Position numbers and translations under genes: made by a program
Assembly: GCA_003049465.1 (NCBI GenBank)
Contig: PYSS01000095.1
Span: forward strand, 1-64,000
Length of the DNA: 64,000 nucleotides
DNA from: Magnaporthiopsis rhizophila
Lineage: Eukaryota; Ascomycota; Sordariomycetes; Magnaporthales; Magnaporthaceae
Direction: 5' to 3'
In this document: one piece after another, positions 25,100 to 35,021 of the stretch
How positions within the stretch are numbered: the stretch's first letter is position 1
Layout: every line of letters starts with the position of its first letter
The notes under the pieces: generated by a model
Database searches by the model: none
Told to the model about the DNA's origin: nothing
The model's input: only the letters and a program-made list of their open reading frames with translations

Positions 25100-26726
25100 G
25101 TTTGAATTCGTGGTAGCCGGGCTGGTTTGCTTGCTGGAGAGGGTCAATGAACGCGGGACGGAACGAATGAAGACTATGAGGTGACCTGGCCAAGTCCTAG
25201 TGGTGCAAGACTGGGTGGGAAATCAATGAATGTGCACAGCAGTCGTCGACGAGGAGGAGGGGTAGGTACGACAGGTAGGTGGTAGGTGTATGTATTTGGG
25301 TCCAGGCTGAGCTATTTCGCAGAAGCGGGGGAGGGGGAGATTGATTTCTGTGCGCTTGGGGTCCTGGTGCTATTTTTTGTTTTGGCGCCGTTCGAGGTCT
25401 GGTACCTCGCGGGGCGCTGTGACCACACTGAGCTCTTAGGTACCTCGCTACCTTGGACATCGTCCTTGGATCTGACTGCCGCAGCATCAAATTGGGGATT
25501 TGACGAAGCCCAGTCCATTGTTCTGGCTCCACCAGTGCCCAAAACGGCCCAATGAGCACGAAAGACTGTATCGAAGCCCTGCCCGCCTCAACGGATCTGG
25601 CTGTCAGGTTCGTCATCGCGGCTCCGTTTCCGAGTCAGGCGTGGTCCCCGTCGCGTGTTCATGCGCAGAAGAAAGGCCCCAGCTAGGCTGGAGGATTCGA
25701 TGGCGCACCTGCAGATGCCCTGCCTCTAGCCGGGCCAGCGTCCATGATCTATCGGTATCGCAAACACGTAGGCACGGCCCCGAGCATACATACGAGGAAC
25801 CCTCATCCAAGCCTCTGTGACCATCTCACGCGTTCTGGCCAACCGCAGTCCGCAGTCCGACCTCGTCTGGCCGCCCCAGAACGCGTGATGGGTGCGCCAA
25901 ACGTTAACGGCATCCCCCGTCGCTGCGTCGCCCGACCGGGCTGACACGCAAGCCACGCCGCGAAAGATGTTGGGAGTCTTGAATGCCAGGCCTACGATGT
26001 GCTCGGCATACAGCAGATACAGAGCATGACCGGTCTGTCTGTTAAATAGGTAGATGCTGTTCATTGGATGACGTATATATAACCGGAACTTGGTTAAGTA
26101 CCACCTACCTAGACCTGGTAGGTACCTACCTAGCTAGGAACTTGTCTACAAATTACCTACCCGTTTGTTGTAGATGCAGCTTGGTACCGGAACTGTGCGG
26201 TGGTAAGCAGATTCTCGAGCTGTCCTTAGCTTACGCAACATGTCAAGCGTGGCTGCGGTGGATTCAATTCTTTTTTATTTATTTTATTTTATAAACCAAT
26301 GGCCGCTCCAACAGGCAGGGGTGCTGTGCTAGAACGGTACAAGCAAGCCCCGCAACGCAACACAACAAACTGTTGTATCTGTCTAGCGCGCCCCGATCCG
26401 ACGTGTCGTGCTCGCCCCTTCTCGCTTGCCATAGGCTTGACTCCAGCCTTCCCGACGCGGCAAAGAACTTTTTTGAAGGCAGTCAGCCTCACCGAATCGC
26501 CGCCGCCGCTCGCCCGCCCGCCCATTTATCCCAGAGCTCCCTTCAGCCTGCAGCTCGGTATTGGCCCGTTCAGTGACGCAAAGGGCGGTCGATTTTGAGG
26601 ATTGACTCCTCTGCTGGCGTCACGCCGCTGCGGCGACATCAATCGACCGATCCGACCGCCCGCGAGCTGCATCGTCGAGCCCTGGTCGCATCGCCCGGTC
26701 CGCCTTTCCTCGCCCGCGCGGCGCCC
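25100..26726. other. Divergent promoter region between PA2G4-like and SNF5 genes
   Basis: No gene is supported in this 1.6-kb region between divergent starts. It contains a dense cluster of ACCTACCT/GGTAGG repeats at 26099-26138, and a TATATATAA motif near 26075 preceded by TGACG. An A/T-rich tract lies near 26268-26292. Open frames are short and without domains. Confidence 0.5.
26099..26138. repeat. TAGG/CCTA short-repeat cluster with 14-bp palindrome
   Basis: Overlapping ACCTACCT and GGTAGG units. Positions 26117-26130 form a perfect inverted repeat (GGTAGGT followed by ACCTACC). Similar short units are scattered in other non-coding parts of this window and seem absent from exons. Confidence 0.8.
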
Positions 26727-29240
26727 ATGAACCCCGACATGGCCACGTCTCAGGCCTTGGCCGCGTCGCCGCCCGCCACCAACACGAATGCCGCCGCAAA
26801 CGCTGCCAGCCAATCTTGGCCCGCCGCGACCCCCGCCGACGCGTTGTCCTCGTCTTCATCCTCGGGCTCGTCCTCGTCCTCCTCGACCGCTCCTCCATCA
26901 ACATCTGAACCTGCCGCCGCCAGCGGTGAGCCGCCCGCCGAGTCTGCCACATCCAAAACATTACCAACCAGGACCCGGGACTCGCTCAATGTGCTCCTCC
27001 TTGACCAGTACACAACGCGCGACAGCCTCCACCAGGCCGCGCTGGTGCGGCAGCGCGAGACGGTCAAGGGCGCCTTTGATAGGGCTCACGACCGCCTACT
27101 CGACTTCCACGACGTCCGCAAACAGTACAATGCTTTTCCCGCTCGCTTGTATGGGGAAGGCTACAACGGCTTTGGCAATGGCTACACCAACTCGGGCAAC
27201 GCGGGCCCCCGCATCGTCTACCCCCAGGACAAGCCGCGGCCGGGCAAGCGGCAGACCCCTGGCTTCAAGTGCTCTCGCAAAGACATGCGCCAGCAGGCCG
27301 AGCAGCACGAGGAGCTGGTGCCGGTTCGGATCGACGTCGAGTACGACCGGGTCAAGCTGCGCGACACCTTTACGTGGAACCTGCACGACCGCCTCGTTAG
27401 CGTCGAGCACTTCTCACGCATGCTGCTGGAGGACCTCGGCCTCAAGGACCCGGTGCTGTACGGGCCCGTGCTGGACCAGGTCATCGCGCAGGTCAACGAG
27501 CAGCTGCAGGACTTTTATCCTACCGTCTTCTCCGAAGAGGACGCGCTGGACCCGGAGCTGCCGTACTCGGCGTACAAGAACGACGAGATGCGCATACTGA
27601 TCAAGCTCAACATCACCATCGGCCAGGTAACCCTCGTTGACCAGTTCGAGTGGGAAATCAACAACCCGCTCAACTCGCCCGAGGACTTCGCCAGCAGCAT
27701 GGTGCGCGACCTTGCCCTGTCGGGCGAGTTCGCCACCGCAATAGCTCACTGCATCCGCGAGCAGAGCCAGCTGTTCACCAAGAGCCTGTACAGTATCGGC
27801 CACCCCTTCGACGGCCGCCCCGTCGAGGACCCGGATCTGGTCATGGCCTTCCTCCCCTCGCCAATCCCCACGGTCTTCAGGCCACAGCAGCAGGCAAAGG
27901 AGTATGCGCCCTATCTGTACGAGCTCACCGACGCCGATCTGGAGCGGAACGAGGTCACATTATCGCGCGAGCAGCGGCGGCAGAAGCGCTCCGTCAACCG
28001 GCGCGGCGGCCCGACACTGCCCGACCTCAAGGAGCGGCAGCGCACAATCCGGACGCTTGTCGTGTCATCGGTGCTGCCCGGCGCCGCGCTCAGTGTCGAC
28101 GACAGCCGCCTTTACAAGAAGACCCTCACCGCAGGACCCAGTGGGCAACGCAGAAGAGGTGCCAGGGATGGAGACCTGTCCGATTCGGACGAGAGCGAGG
28201 ACTCAGCACCAGACTCTCCAGCAATGGGCACGCTCACAGGCACCGCTAGGACGCGTGGCCTTCGTGGCGCTGCTGCTACCGCACAACAGAGGATGGCCAA
28301 TCTCGGCCGGTCCGAGACTCCAGAGGCGTCAGGGTCTATATACCACCACCACGAGACGCGGACGTCGCGGCGCTTCGTTCCGCGCGACGCGAGAGATTCC
28401 ACCGAAGACCCGAACTCCCTCATCGTCAAGCTTATCATTCCCAGTCATCGTCTACGGAGGATCCTGCAGGGAGAGAGGATCAGGCTACCGACACCAGCCG
28501 GGTCACATACGCCTTCGCAGGCAACGGCTATGCCGGCCGCTCGCGCGACGAGCGTCGCGAACGCACCGGGCTCTATGGGCCCTCCCCCTTCGACGCCGTC
28601 CGCAGCCGCACGAAGCCTCCCTCCAGGCTCTCCCGCTGCTGCCGCTCTTCCGCAGGCTCAGCTCGGGCGTGTTCGCGCGCCTTTGCCTCCATCAGCCACG
28701 GGCGAGCCGCTGCCACAAGCGGTAAGTCACCAGTAACCACAACATCCCGCCTCTCCTTTCATCCCCACCTCCCCCTTTTTTTCCCCACCTCGCTTCTGCG
28801 TATCTATCTACTAACACTGGATAAAACATCTCTCTAGCCTGCCGTCCCTGATTGGCTTACCGAAGCGATACGAGGGTTGGAAGAAACGTACCCGGACGAC
28901 TGTTTCGAGGGCACGATGCGGTACTGCGCGGTGGACCGAGACTCCAACCGGGTCGTCTCGATGCCAACAACAGATCAGATACCACCAAATATCGTGTTCT
29001 ACTTCATCCCGCGGATTAAGTGTCTAGACTGCCCCGGAAAGCTCTACACCCCGGGGCCGGGCACCACAGCCGAAAACTTCGAGGTGCATCTGAAGAACCG
29101 CGCACACCGCGAAAAGGTGAACCAGCGCACAGGAAAGTAAGTCACGAGCCACCTGGATCATCTCCATCCCGGCCGGCGCGCTAGGTACCACGGGCAAGCC
29201 TTGCTAACCCAGGCGAAAACGGCATCAAGCAGGACACTAG
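26727..29240 (+). CDS. SNF5: Snf5/SMARCB1-family subunit of SWI/SNF chromatin remodeler with C-terminal Cys/His motif
   Basis: Core subunit of the SWI/SNF remodelling complex, nuclear. Exons are 26727-28721, 28838-29136 and 29213-29240, giving 773 aa. The paired SNF5 repeats span about 195-355 (VPVRIDVEYDRVKLRDTFTW, then RILIKLNITIGQVTLVDQFEW). The N terminus is Ser/Ala/Pro-rich. The second exon adds a tail with CLDC and then H-x5-H (CxxC-x17-H-x5-H, near 726-752), resembling a zinc finger. The third exon is tiny: GTAAGT donor, GCTAAC branch-like motif and CCAG acceptor remove 29137-29212 and add RKRHQAGH after TGK. If that intron is retained, the protein stops at 29140 after TGK (765 aa). 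The start chosen is the first ATG of the long frame that precedes the conserved part. Sfh1 is the alternative family member but is normally much shorter. Confidence 0.9.
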
Positions 29241-30401
29241 AGCAGAGGCCGAAGCTCCCAATCGAGGGCTCCTCTATCACTGCGGCCAGTCTCCCTGCTC
29301 CCGCAGCCCCAAACAATACCCAGGCTTAGTTGTCCAGGGTGATGGGGCACGGCGGCTGACGCGAAAGGGGCGCCCGTCTTTTTTTTTTTTTTTGTTTTCC
29401 TTTTCTTTTTGCCCATGGCCGGGGCCGCGAGGCACATCTCCAGATCTGGCGGTTGCAACCACGACCGCTTGCGGAAGACCGGCGACCAGCGTGGTGATGA
29501 TGGCGGCGGCGACGGGCAATGCCTCTGCTTGCGGCGTTGTCCGCGCCCGCCGTAGCCTCGCCTCGAAGCGCGCTTGCCAACGCCCCTGGAAACGGGACTG
29601 GCTATTTTTGTTTGGTCTTTGACGAAGCCAAAAAGCGAGCAGGCGACGACTGGGGCCGGGGCAAGCTTGGGCTTCATTACAGCCCAAGCCTCTATCTTCG
29701 AGTGTACATCCATACAGTCGTAAATCCCTTTCCCATTCTTTCTAGGTTCCTTCTCGAGAAGGCATACCATACCACTCATCCCCATTGCATGCGGCAAAGC
29801 TGTTGGATTCAGGGGCGTCTTTGGGGGAGGGCTTTGCTTTGCCGTTTCCTTTTTACACCCCCCACACACACTCATAAGCGTGTAGACTTTTTTTCTTCTG
29901 TTTTTCTCTTTTTGGTTACTTCACACAAGTTGTATTTAAAAGGCGGCGCGCCCCTCACTGGAGTCTGGGTATATATACTTTTTGGTTGACGTGGCAAGGC
30001 AGCGGGACGGTATCTGTTTTTTCGTTGCATCCCATTCCTCCTTTTTTTTTTTCTCTTGTTTGCGGGCGGGTTGCTTTGATTTGGTTTGGTTTGGTTATGA
30101 GAGGAGACTGTCCAGGCCGACTCTATGTCTTGTTCAGCTAGCTGCCTATGTCCTTCTATGTTTCTTACACCGAGTTTGGTCATATGCATAGAACAAGAGA
30201 AGGGCGGATATCCCATGGCGAGCCGAAGAGGCCGACAGAATAAAGAAAAAAAAAAAAAGAGGCAGTATTTAAAAGCTCACTAGGCGCTGTCTTCCCTTGT
30301 TTACACTGGGTAATCCCTCATTGAACTTCTATAAACACGTAAGGTAGGTGGTATATCCACACAACAAACCGTCTGGACAAATCACCGGCACAGAGACCCA
30401 A
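29241..30401. other. Intergenic region between convergent SNF5 and TFC4 genes
   Basis: This is shared 3' flank with poly-T and poly-A runs (29380-29395, 30043-30052, 30245-30258). No gene is supported. Short open frames on both strands are low-complexity. Confidence 0.55.
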
Positions 30402-33400
30402 TCATGACAGCACAAGCCACCGCTCGGTGATGGCCCTCGCGCCCTCCATGTCCCCGGTGGTGAGGCAATACGTCCTCATGTTCAGGGCCGCCTCGAGGAC
30501 CAGGTCTTCGCGGCGGCAGCGATGACTACCGCTGGCAGTCGCGGCGTTTCCTGGCTGCTCCTCGGTCTCGGCCTCAGCCAGGACCTTGCGGTAGTAGGCC
30601 ACGGCGAGGTCGTGGATGCCTAGCAGGTGGTACGTGCGGGCGACGTTGAAGTGGGCCTCTTGGCGCTCCTCGGGGCTGCCGGAGCGGGAGCGGACGTCGT
30701 GGTAGCGGAACAGGTAGGCGAACCCCTGCATGAGTGAGTACTGGCGGTTCTGGGACTGGCGCTTGAGCGACCAGTGCACGTAGGCCAGGGCCACGACCAG
30801 GTTGACGGCCGGGTTGTCCGGGTCCAGCGTCCGGGCGCGCAGGAAGTAGGCGAGCGCGTACTGGTAGCTCGTCGAGCTGAAGAGGATGCAGCCGTACATA
30901 ACGAGCAGGCACGTGTCGACAGTCGTCGGGCCAGATGCTACCGTTGCTGCTGGTGCTAGTGGTGCTGCTGCGGGCGTTGATGATGCCTGTGACGCTTGCA
31001 GCTTCAGTGGTTGTTGCTCCTCATCCTGTGATTGATTCTCGGCCACCATCATGGAATCGGCCGTCGTTGGTGGCGGTGGTGGAGGAAGTGAAGCACTTTC
31101 GCCTGCAGCAGTTACCGCGCTTGACGGCCCTCCGGCACCCCCTGCCGCGGCTCCCTCGCGGGCGCGGGCGGCCACAATGTCATCCATCTGCCTTATTTGT
31201 CGCAGCATGAACTTCTGGGACGGGCCGGACTGATACCAGGTGGATGAGGTCTGGCAGAGCCGGCAGAGGGCGGCAAATAGCATGTAGGCATCGGTGACAA
31301 AGGAATTCTGGTTGATGAAGTAGCGGGCGACGGCGACGCACGTCTCCTCATCGCCGGCGTGGACGGCGCACGACGCCCACGCGAGGTGAATCAGCATCAT
31401 GCTGTCGCGCGCTTTGTTGTAGACGATGGAGTCGCGCGCCGACTGGCACACGGCGTAGGCGTCGCTCGTGCGGCCCTGTCTCGCCAGGCCCACGGCGTAC
31501 TCGAGGAAGAGGTCGAGCCAGTCGTCGAAGGGGATGCCGCGGTGCTCGTGCCGATCCAGCTGCTGCGGCGTCGGCTGCTCCTCGCCCTCAGCCTCGGCTG
31601 GCGCGAGCTTGCTGTGCAGGCGCTTGGCCAGGTCGGTGATGGACACGTCTTTGGCCCCGTCGATGGGCTCGCCATCCATCTTGAAGAAGTTGCCGTACCC
31701 CAGCGACGAGACGTACTTCTCCCACGAGTAAAAGTCGCGAAAGGACCGGAAGTCGTCGACGAGCTCCTTGGCCGCTCCCATCCACTCGGCCATCATGCCG
31801 GAGCCGCCATCGTCATCGTCGCGCGTGGCCGCCATCTCGGCCTTAAGGCGCCGGCACAGCTCGAACTTTTCCCTGAGCCGCGCAGCAACCTCCTCCTCGA
31901 ATCGGCGGCGCGTCGACTTGTCACCCAGCCTGCGCGGCCGGTACTTGCCCCTGCCTGTGGACCGCGTCAGGCCGTGCCTGTACTTCCTCGGTTTCTGAAC
32001 TAGTTTTCCCCGGTCGAGGATGAAGCGGTGCGTCTCGTGGCTCTGCTCGCTGTGGCCGGCCTCGAGCGATAGCGCCTCGCCGACCAGACGGAAGGCCTCG
32101 TCGCGCTCCTGGGCCTCTTCGTACATCTTGGCCAGTTCATAGCGGGCGTCGATGTTATCCTCGTCGACCTCGAGCGCCGAAATGAAGCAGTCCTCGGCTG
32201 CGGGTCCGTCCGACAGCTGCAGGTGACACTTGGCCCGGCTGACAAAATAGTCGACGTCCAGGGGCGGCTCCGCCAGCTCTCTGTACATATCGTAATAAGC
32301 GAGCGCGAGCTGGGGGTTGTTGTTCTCGCACAACTCGCTGGCGATCTCCTTGGCTATGGTTGGAGTGTATGCTAGAGCTTCTCGGATGTTGAGATCCTCG
32401 GGGTCCAGCCAGGAAAGATGTCTCTGCCCGATGGATACTATCGTCAGTCTCGCCCCAGCCAGTGTTATTAGTGACGAGAACCCACCATGGCCTCGTCTTC
32501 CATCTTCAGCTTTAGACGGTAGACAGCGAGCTTTCCCCTGAGGTCCAAGGGCATACCCTGGCCATAGCTAGCTGGGCCGTAGACGTCGGCATAAAAGCTC
32601 GGGAGGTCCTGTCGTCGCTTATCATCCAGATCCCACTCCCTGTCGTCGCCACATTCGTCCCAGATAGTGTCATTAGGCCTCCCGAGCAACCAGCGCGCCA
32701 GCGACATAAGCCAGCGCGCAGCCTCAGCATATTGCCCCAGCGAGGCCAGCAACTCGATGAATATCCTGATGTCTATCCAGTCGAAGACCTCCATGTCGTC
32801 AAGCGGTTTGCCGGCGCGGGCGTGCTTGATGCAGCAGCGGTATGCCTCGACGGCGGACTCAATGGCCTCCTTGGCGCGCCGGGCATTGAAGGCATGCTCG
32901 GCCAGGTTCCGCACGGCCCGGAGATTGTAAGGCCGAGCCTTGAGGTAGTCTCGGTAGGCGACGACGGCCTTTCCCGAATCGCCCAGATCGGCCAGGATGT
33001 CGGCCTTGGCGAGACGGGCGACGAGGTTGGTCCTATCGACCTGCAGAAGGAGCGTGTAGCACTCCATGGCGACCCTCAGGTTCTCGGGCGAGGAGCCGGG
33101 GCCACCATTTGGGTCGGGGATACGCAGGGCCAGGTCGGCAGTGGCCAGCCAGAGTTGGACGTCGGTGCGGGTCAGCGAGGCCTGGATGCGCTTCGCCTCG
33201 AGGGCATGGCGCCAGTCGCCGCGCTCCTCGTACACAGTGGCCAAGATCCCCCAAGCAGAGGGCACCTCGGCGTTGAGCCGGATGGTCTCCTTGGCGGCCA
33301 GCAGGGCCTCATCGTATCGTTCCTCCAGGAAGGCGTTGGTGGCGGCGCTGACGAGCAGCTTAATCTCAGTCGGCAGCTCCTTGACTTTTCGGGGAGCTCT

Positions 33401-33658
33401 CTTTGGGGGTTTGCGAACGGCGGCCTGTGGCGAGTGCGGCTGCTCCTCCACAGGCGATGAGGCTTCCTCAAACGTCTCGAGGAAGGCGGTCCTGTCGGCG
33501 TTTGCCCGGTTGATCTGGTCCCGTACCCTGAGATATTCCGAGTCGGCATCCGATACATCTGACATGCTCGCATCAGACTCGCCACCGTCATCGTGGGTGC
33601 CCTCTGGCGGGTGGTCGGCTGGCCCTTGGCCGTCAGTGGCTCCAGGAGCGCGAACCAT
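30402..33658 (-). CDS. TFC4: TFIIIC subunit Tfc4 (tau131/Sfc4), TPR protein
   Basis: RNA polymerase III initiation factor subunit that bridges promoter-bound TFIIIC and TFIIIB at tRNA and 5S genes. Minus-strand exons are 33658-32486 and 32423-30402, giving 1064 aa. The intron is 62 bases (GTGGGT donor, CTGAC, CAG acceptor) and the joint reads DEAMRHLSWLDPEDL. The N terminus is acidic (SMSDVSDADSEYLRVR), as usual for this protein. TPRs begin near residue 104 (AFLEERYDEALLAAKETIRL) and continue in two arrays to the C terminus, which ends ITERWLVLS. A Pro/Ala/Ser-rich insertion lies at about 30920-31180. A further in-frame start-like codon lies upstream, but the ATG at 33658 directly precedes the conserved acidic region. 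Confidence 0.93.
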
Positions 33659-34071
33659 GATGAGATTATGGAAATGCTGTAACCAACTGAGGGCGTAGGG
33701 ACTTCTGCATCTTATCCTCCAGAATTTTGCGCCCAATCCTACATCCGTCAATGAACTAACAGGACGGACTGCGAGCGCGAGGGTGCCACGGATCTGTGCT
33801 TTGTGATGAGAGTTAGGTCAAATGAAATGAGCGACTGAAAGGTTGAGCTACACAAAGCGCGGCACCACCCAAATAAAAGACCAAAAGAAGCACCAACCTT
33901 GTGGTCAAATACGGTCAGTTACTGCATCATCCAATTCTTTTGGTGAAAGCAAGTGGATAATATATAAGTTGGTGTATGCGGCAAATTTGCGAATAGAGCC
34001 CCCAGTTGATGGCTGCCATCTCTTAGCAGGATCACACATCAACATAGGTCCACAGCGAACGATGAACAGAC
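33659..34071. other. TFC4 upstream region
   Basis: This 413-base stretch separates the Tfc4 start (minus strand) from the 5S rRNA gene (plus strand). It should contain the TFC4 promoter and 5S upstream sequences. A TATATAA-like element occurs at 33960-33966, about 110 bases before the 5S start. No open frame is convincing. Confidence 0.5.
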
Positions 34072-34190
34072 ACATACGACCATACCCACTGGAATATACG
34101 GGATCCCGTCCGCTCTCCCCTAGTCAAACCAGTGAGGGCCGAACTAGTACTCAGGTGGGTGACCACTGGGGAATCCTTGGTGTTGTATGT
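34072..34190 (+). rRNA. 5S ribosomal RNA
   Basis: The 119-base sequence has the fungal 5S form: it begins ACATACGACCATA, has CCCACTGG pairing with CCAGTG, and carries GGGATCCCGTCCGCTCTCCC. GGTGGGTGACCACTGGG corresponds to the C-box region, and it ends GGTGTTGTATGT. The two ends pair to form helix I (ACATACGAC with the 3' GTTGTATGT, one G-U). A T run follows immediately, as expected for a Pol III terminator. No disruption of helix I or the internal promoter is visible, so it looks functional. Dispersed single 5S genes are typical of Neurospora and related fungi. It sits between the divergent TFC4 and PAP1 genes. Confidence 0.93.
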
Positions 34191-34194
34191 TTTT
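34190..34194 (+). terminator. Pol III terminator of the 5S gene
   Basis: A run of five T at the end of the 5S sequence. Four or more T on the sense strand terminate RNA polymerase III. Confidence 0.7.
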
Positions 34195-35021
34195 ACCGTC
34201 TTTCTATGTCAGTGCGGCCGGGCAGATGAGGTTGTTAACCGCCACGTCTTTTTTTTTCTTCCTTGTTTTTTCCTTTCCTTGATCAGGGGCATAAGTGAAG
34301 GGCGACTTTGACCTGTTAATGGATATTATCTGATGTTAAAGCCGGAATTCGGTTTGCAAACGACCACGCACCCTGTCATCAGGCGAACATACCAGAACTT
34401 GTCGCGGATCAAGACGCGATAAATCTGCATTCACTTCGGGTGACAAACGCGAGGCTCGACGTGCGTGGAAAGCCGCAGAGAAGTTTCGGCCAGTGACCAG
34501 CCGTCCCACCGACAGCGGCCCCATCCCATCGCCCAGGGGCGCTTCCCTAGTGGCCAGCCACGATAAACCCTGCCCCGAAATAGGTGGATTCTCTCCACGC
34601 TCTGTCACCCATCCCGCTAGCAGGAACAGCAACTTCAATCCAGTGATGGCACTCTGGGTGTCGGCAGCCCAGCGTGTTTTCTCCCCTCTTTCTCACGCTA
34701 TTTCAACCCCCGGCCAGAATAGGTATCATTCACAGTGCTCCGTATCAATACCTGAAGGGTGTCGGGCTACCGTGGACAAGGCGGCGGTGGTCGTCTTCCT
34801 CGGTGGTTGTTTCTTTTACTTTCCTGAGCCGGACAGTCTTTGTTCTCACTGGCAATCAATGTTCCCAATCAGACGCTGAACCTTCCACGACATTGCGCCA
34901 CCACCTGGCACGCGCGCCCCCGAAACCCCTTCGACCGCTCGCGCTGGTTTACTTTGCGACGAGTTCATTTGCGTGTGAAAGCGCTGCTCGATAGCACGTT
35001 GCTCTCGTCCAACTCGACGCG
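34195..35021. other. PAP1 upstream region
   Basis: This is an 827-base gap between the 5S gene and the poly(A) polymerase start. It contains T-rich tracts near 34242-34275. No gene is supported; open frames here are short and without domain features. Confidence 0.5.

Noticed and set aside
29138..29140. TAA as the definite end of SNF5
   Set aside because: It overlaps a consensus GTAAGT donor with a good branch-like motif and acceptor downstream, so I extended the model to 29240 and kept this stop as the alternative.
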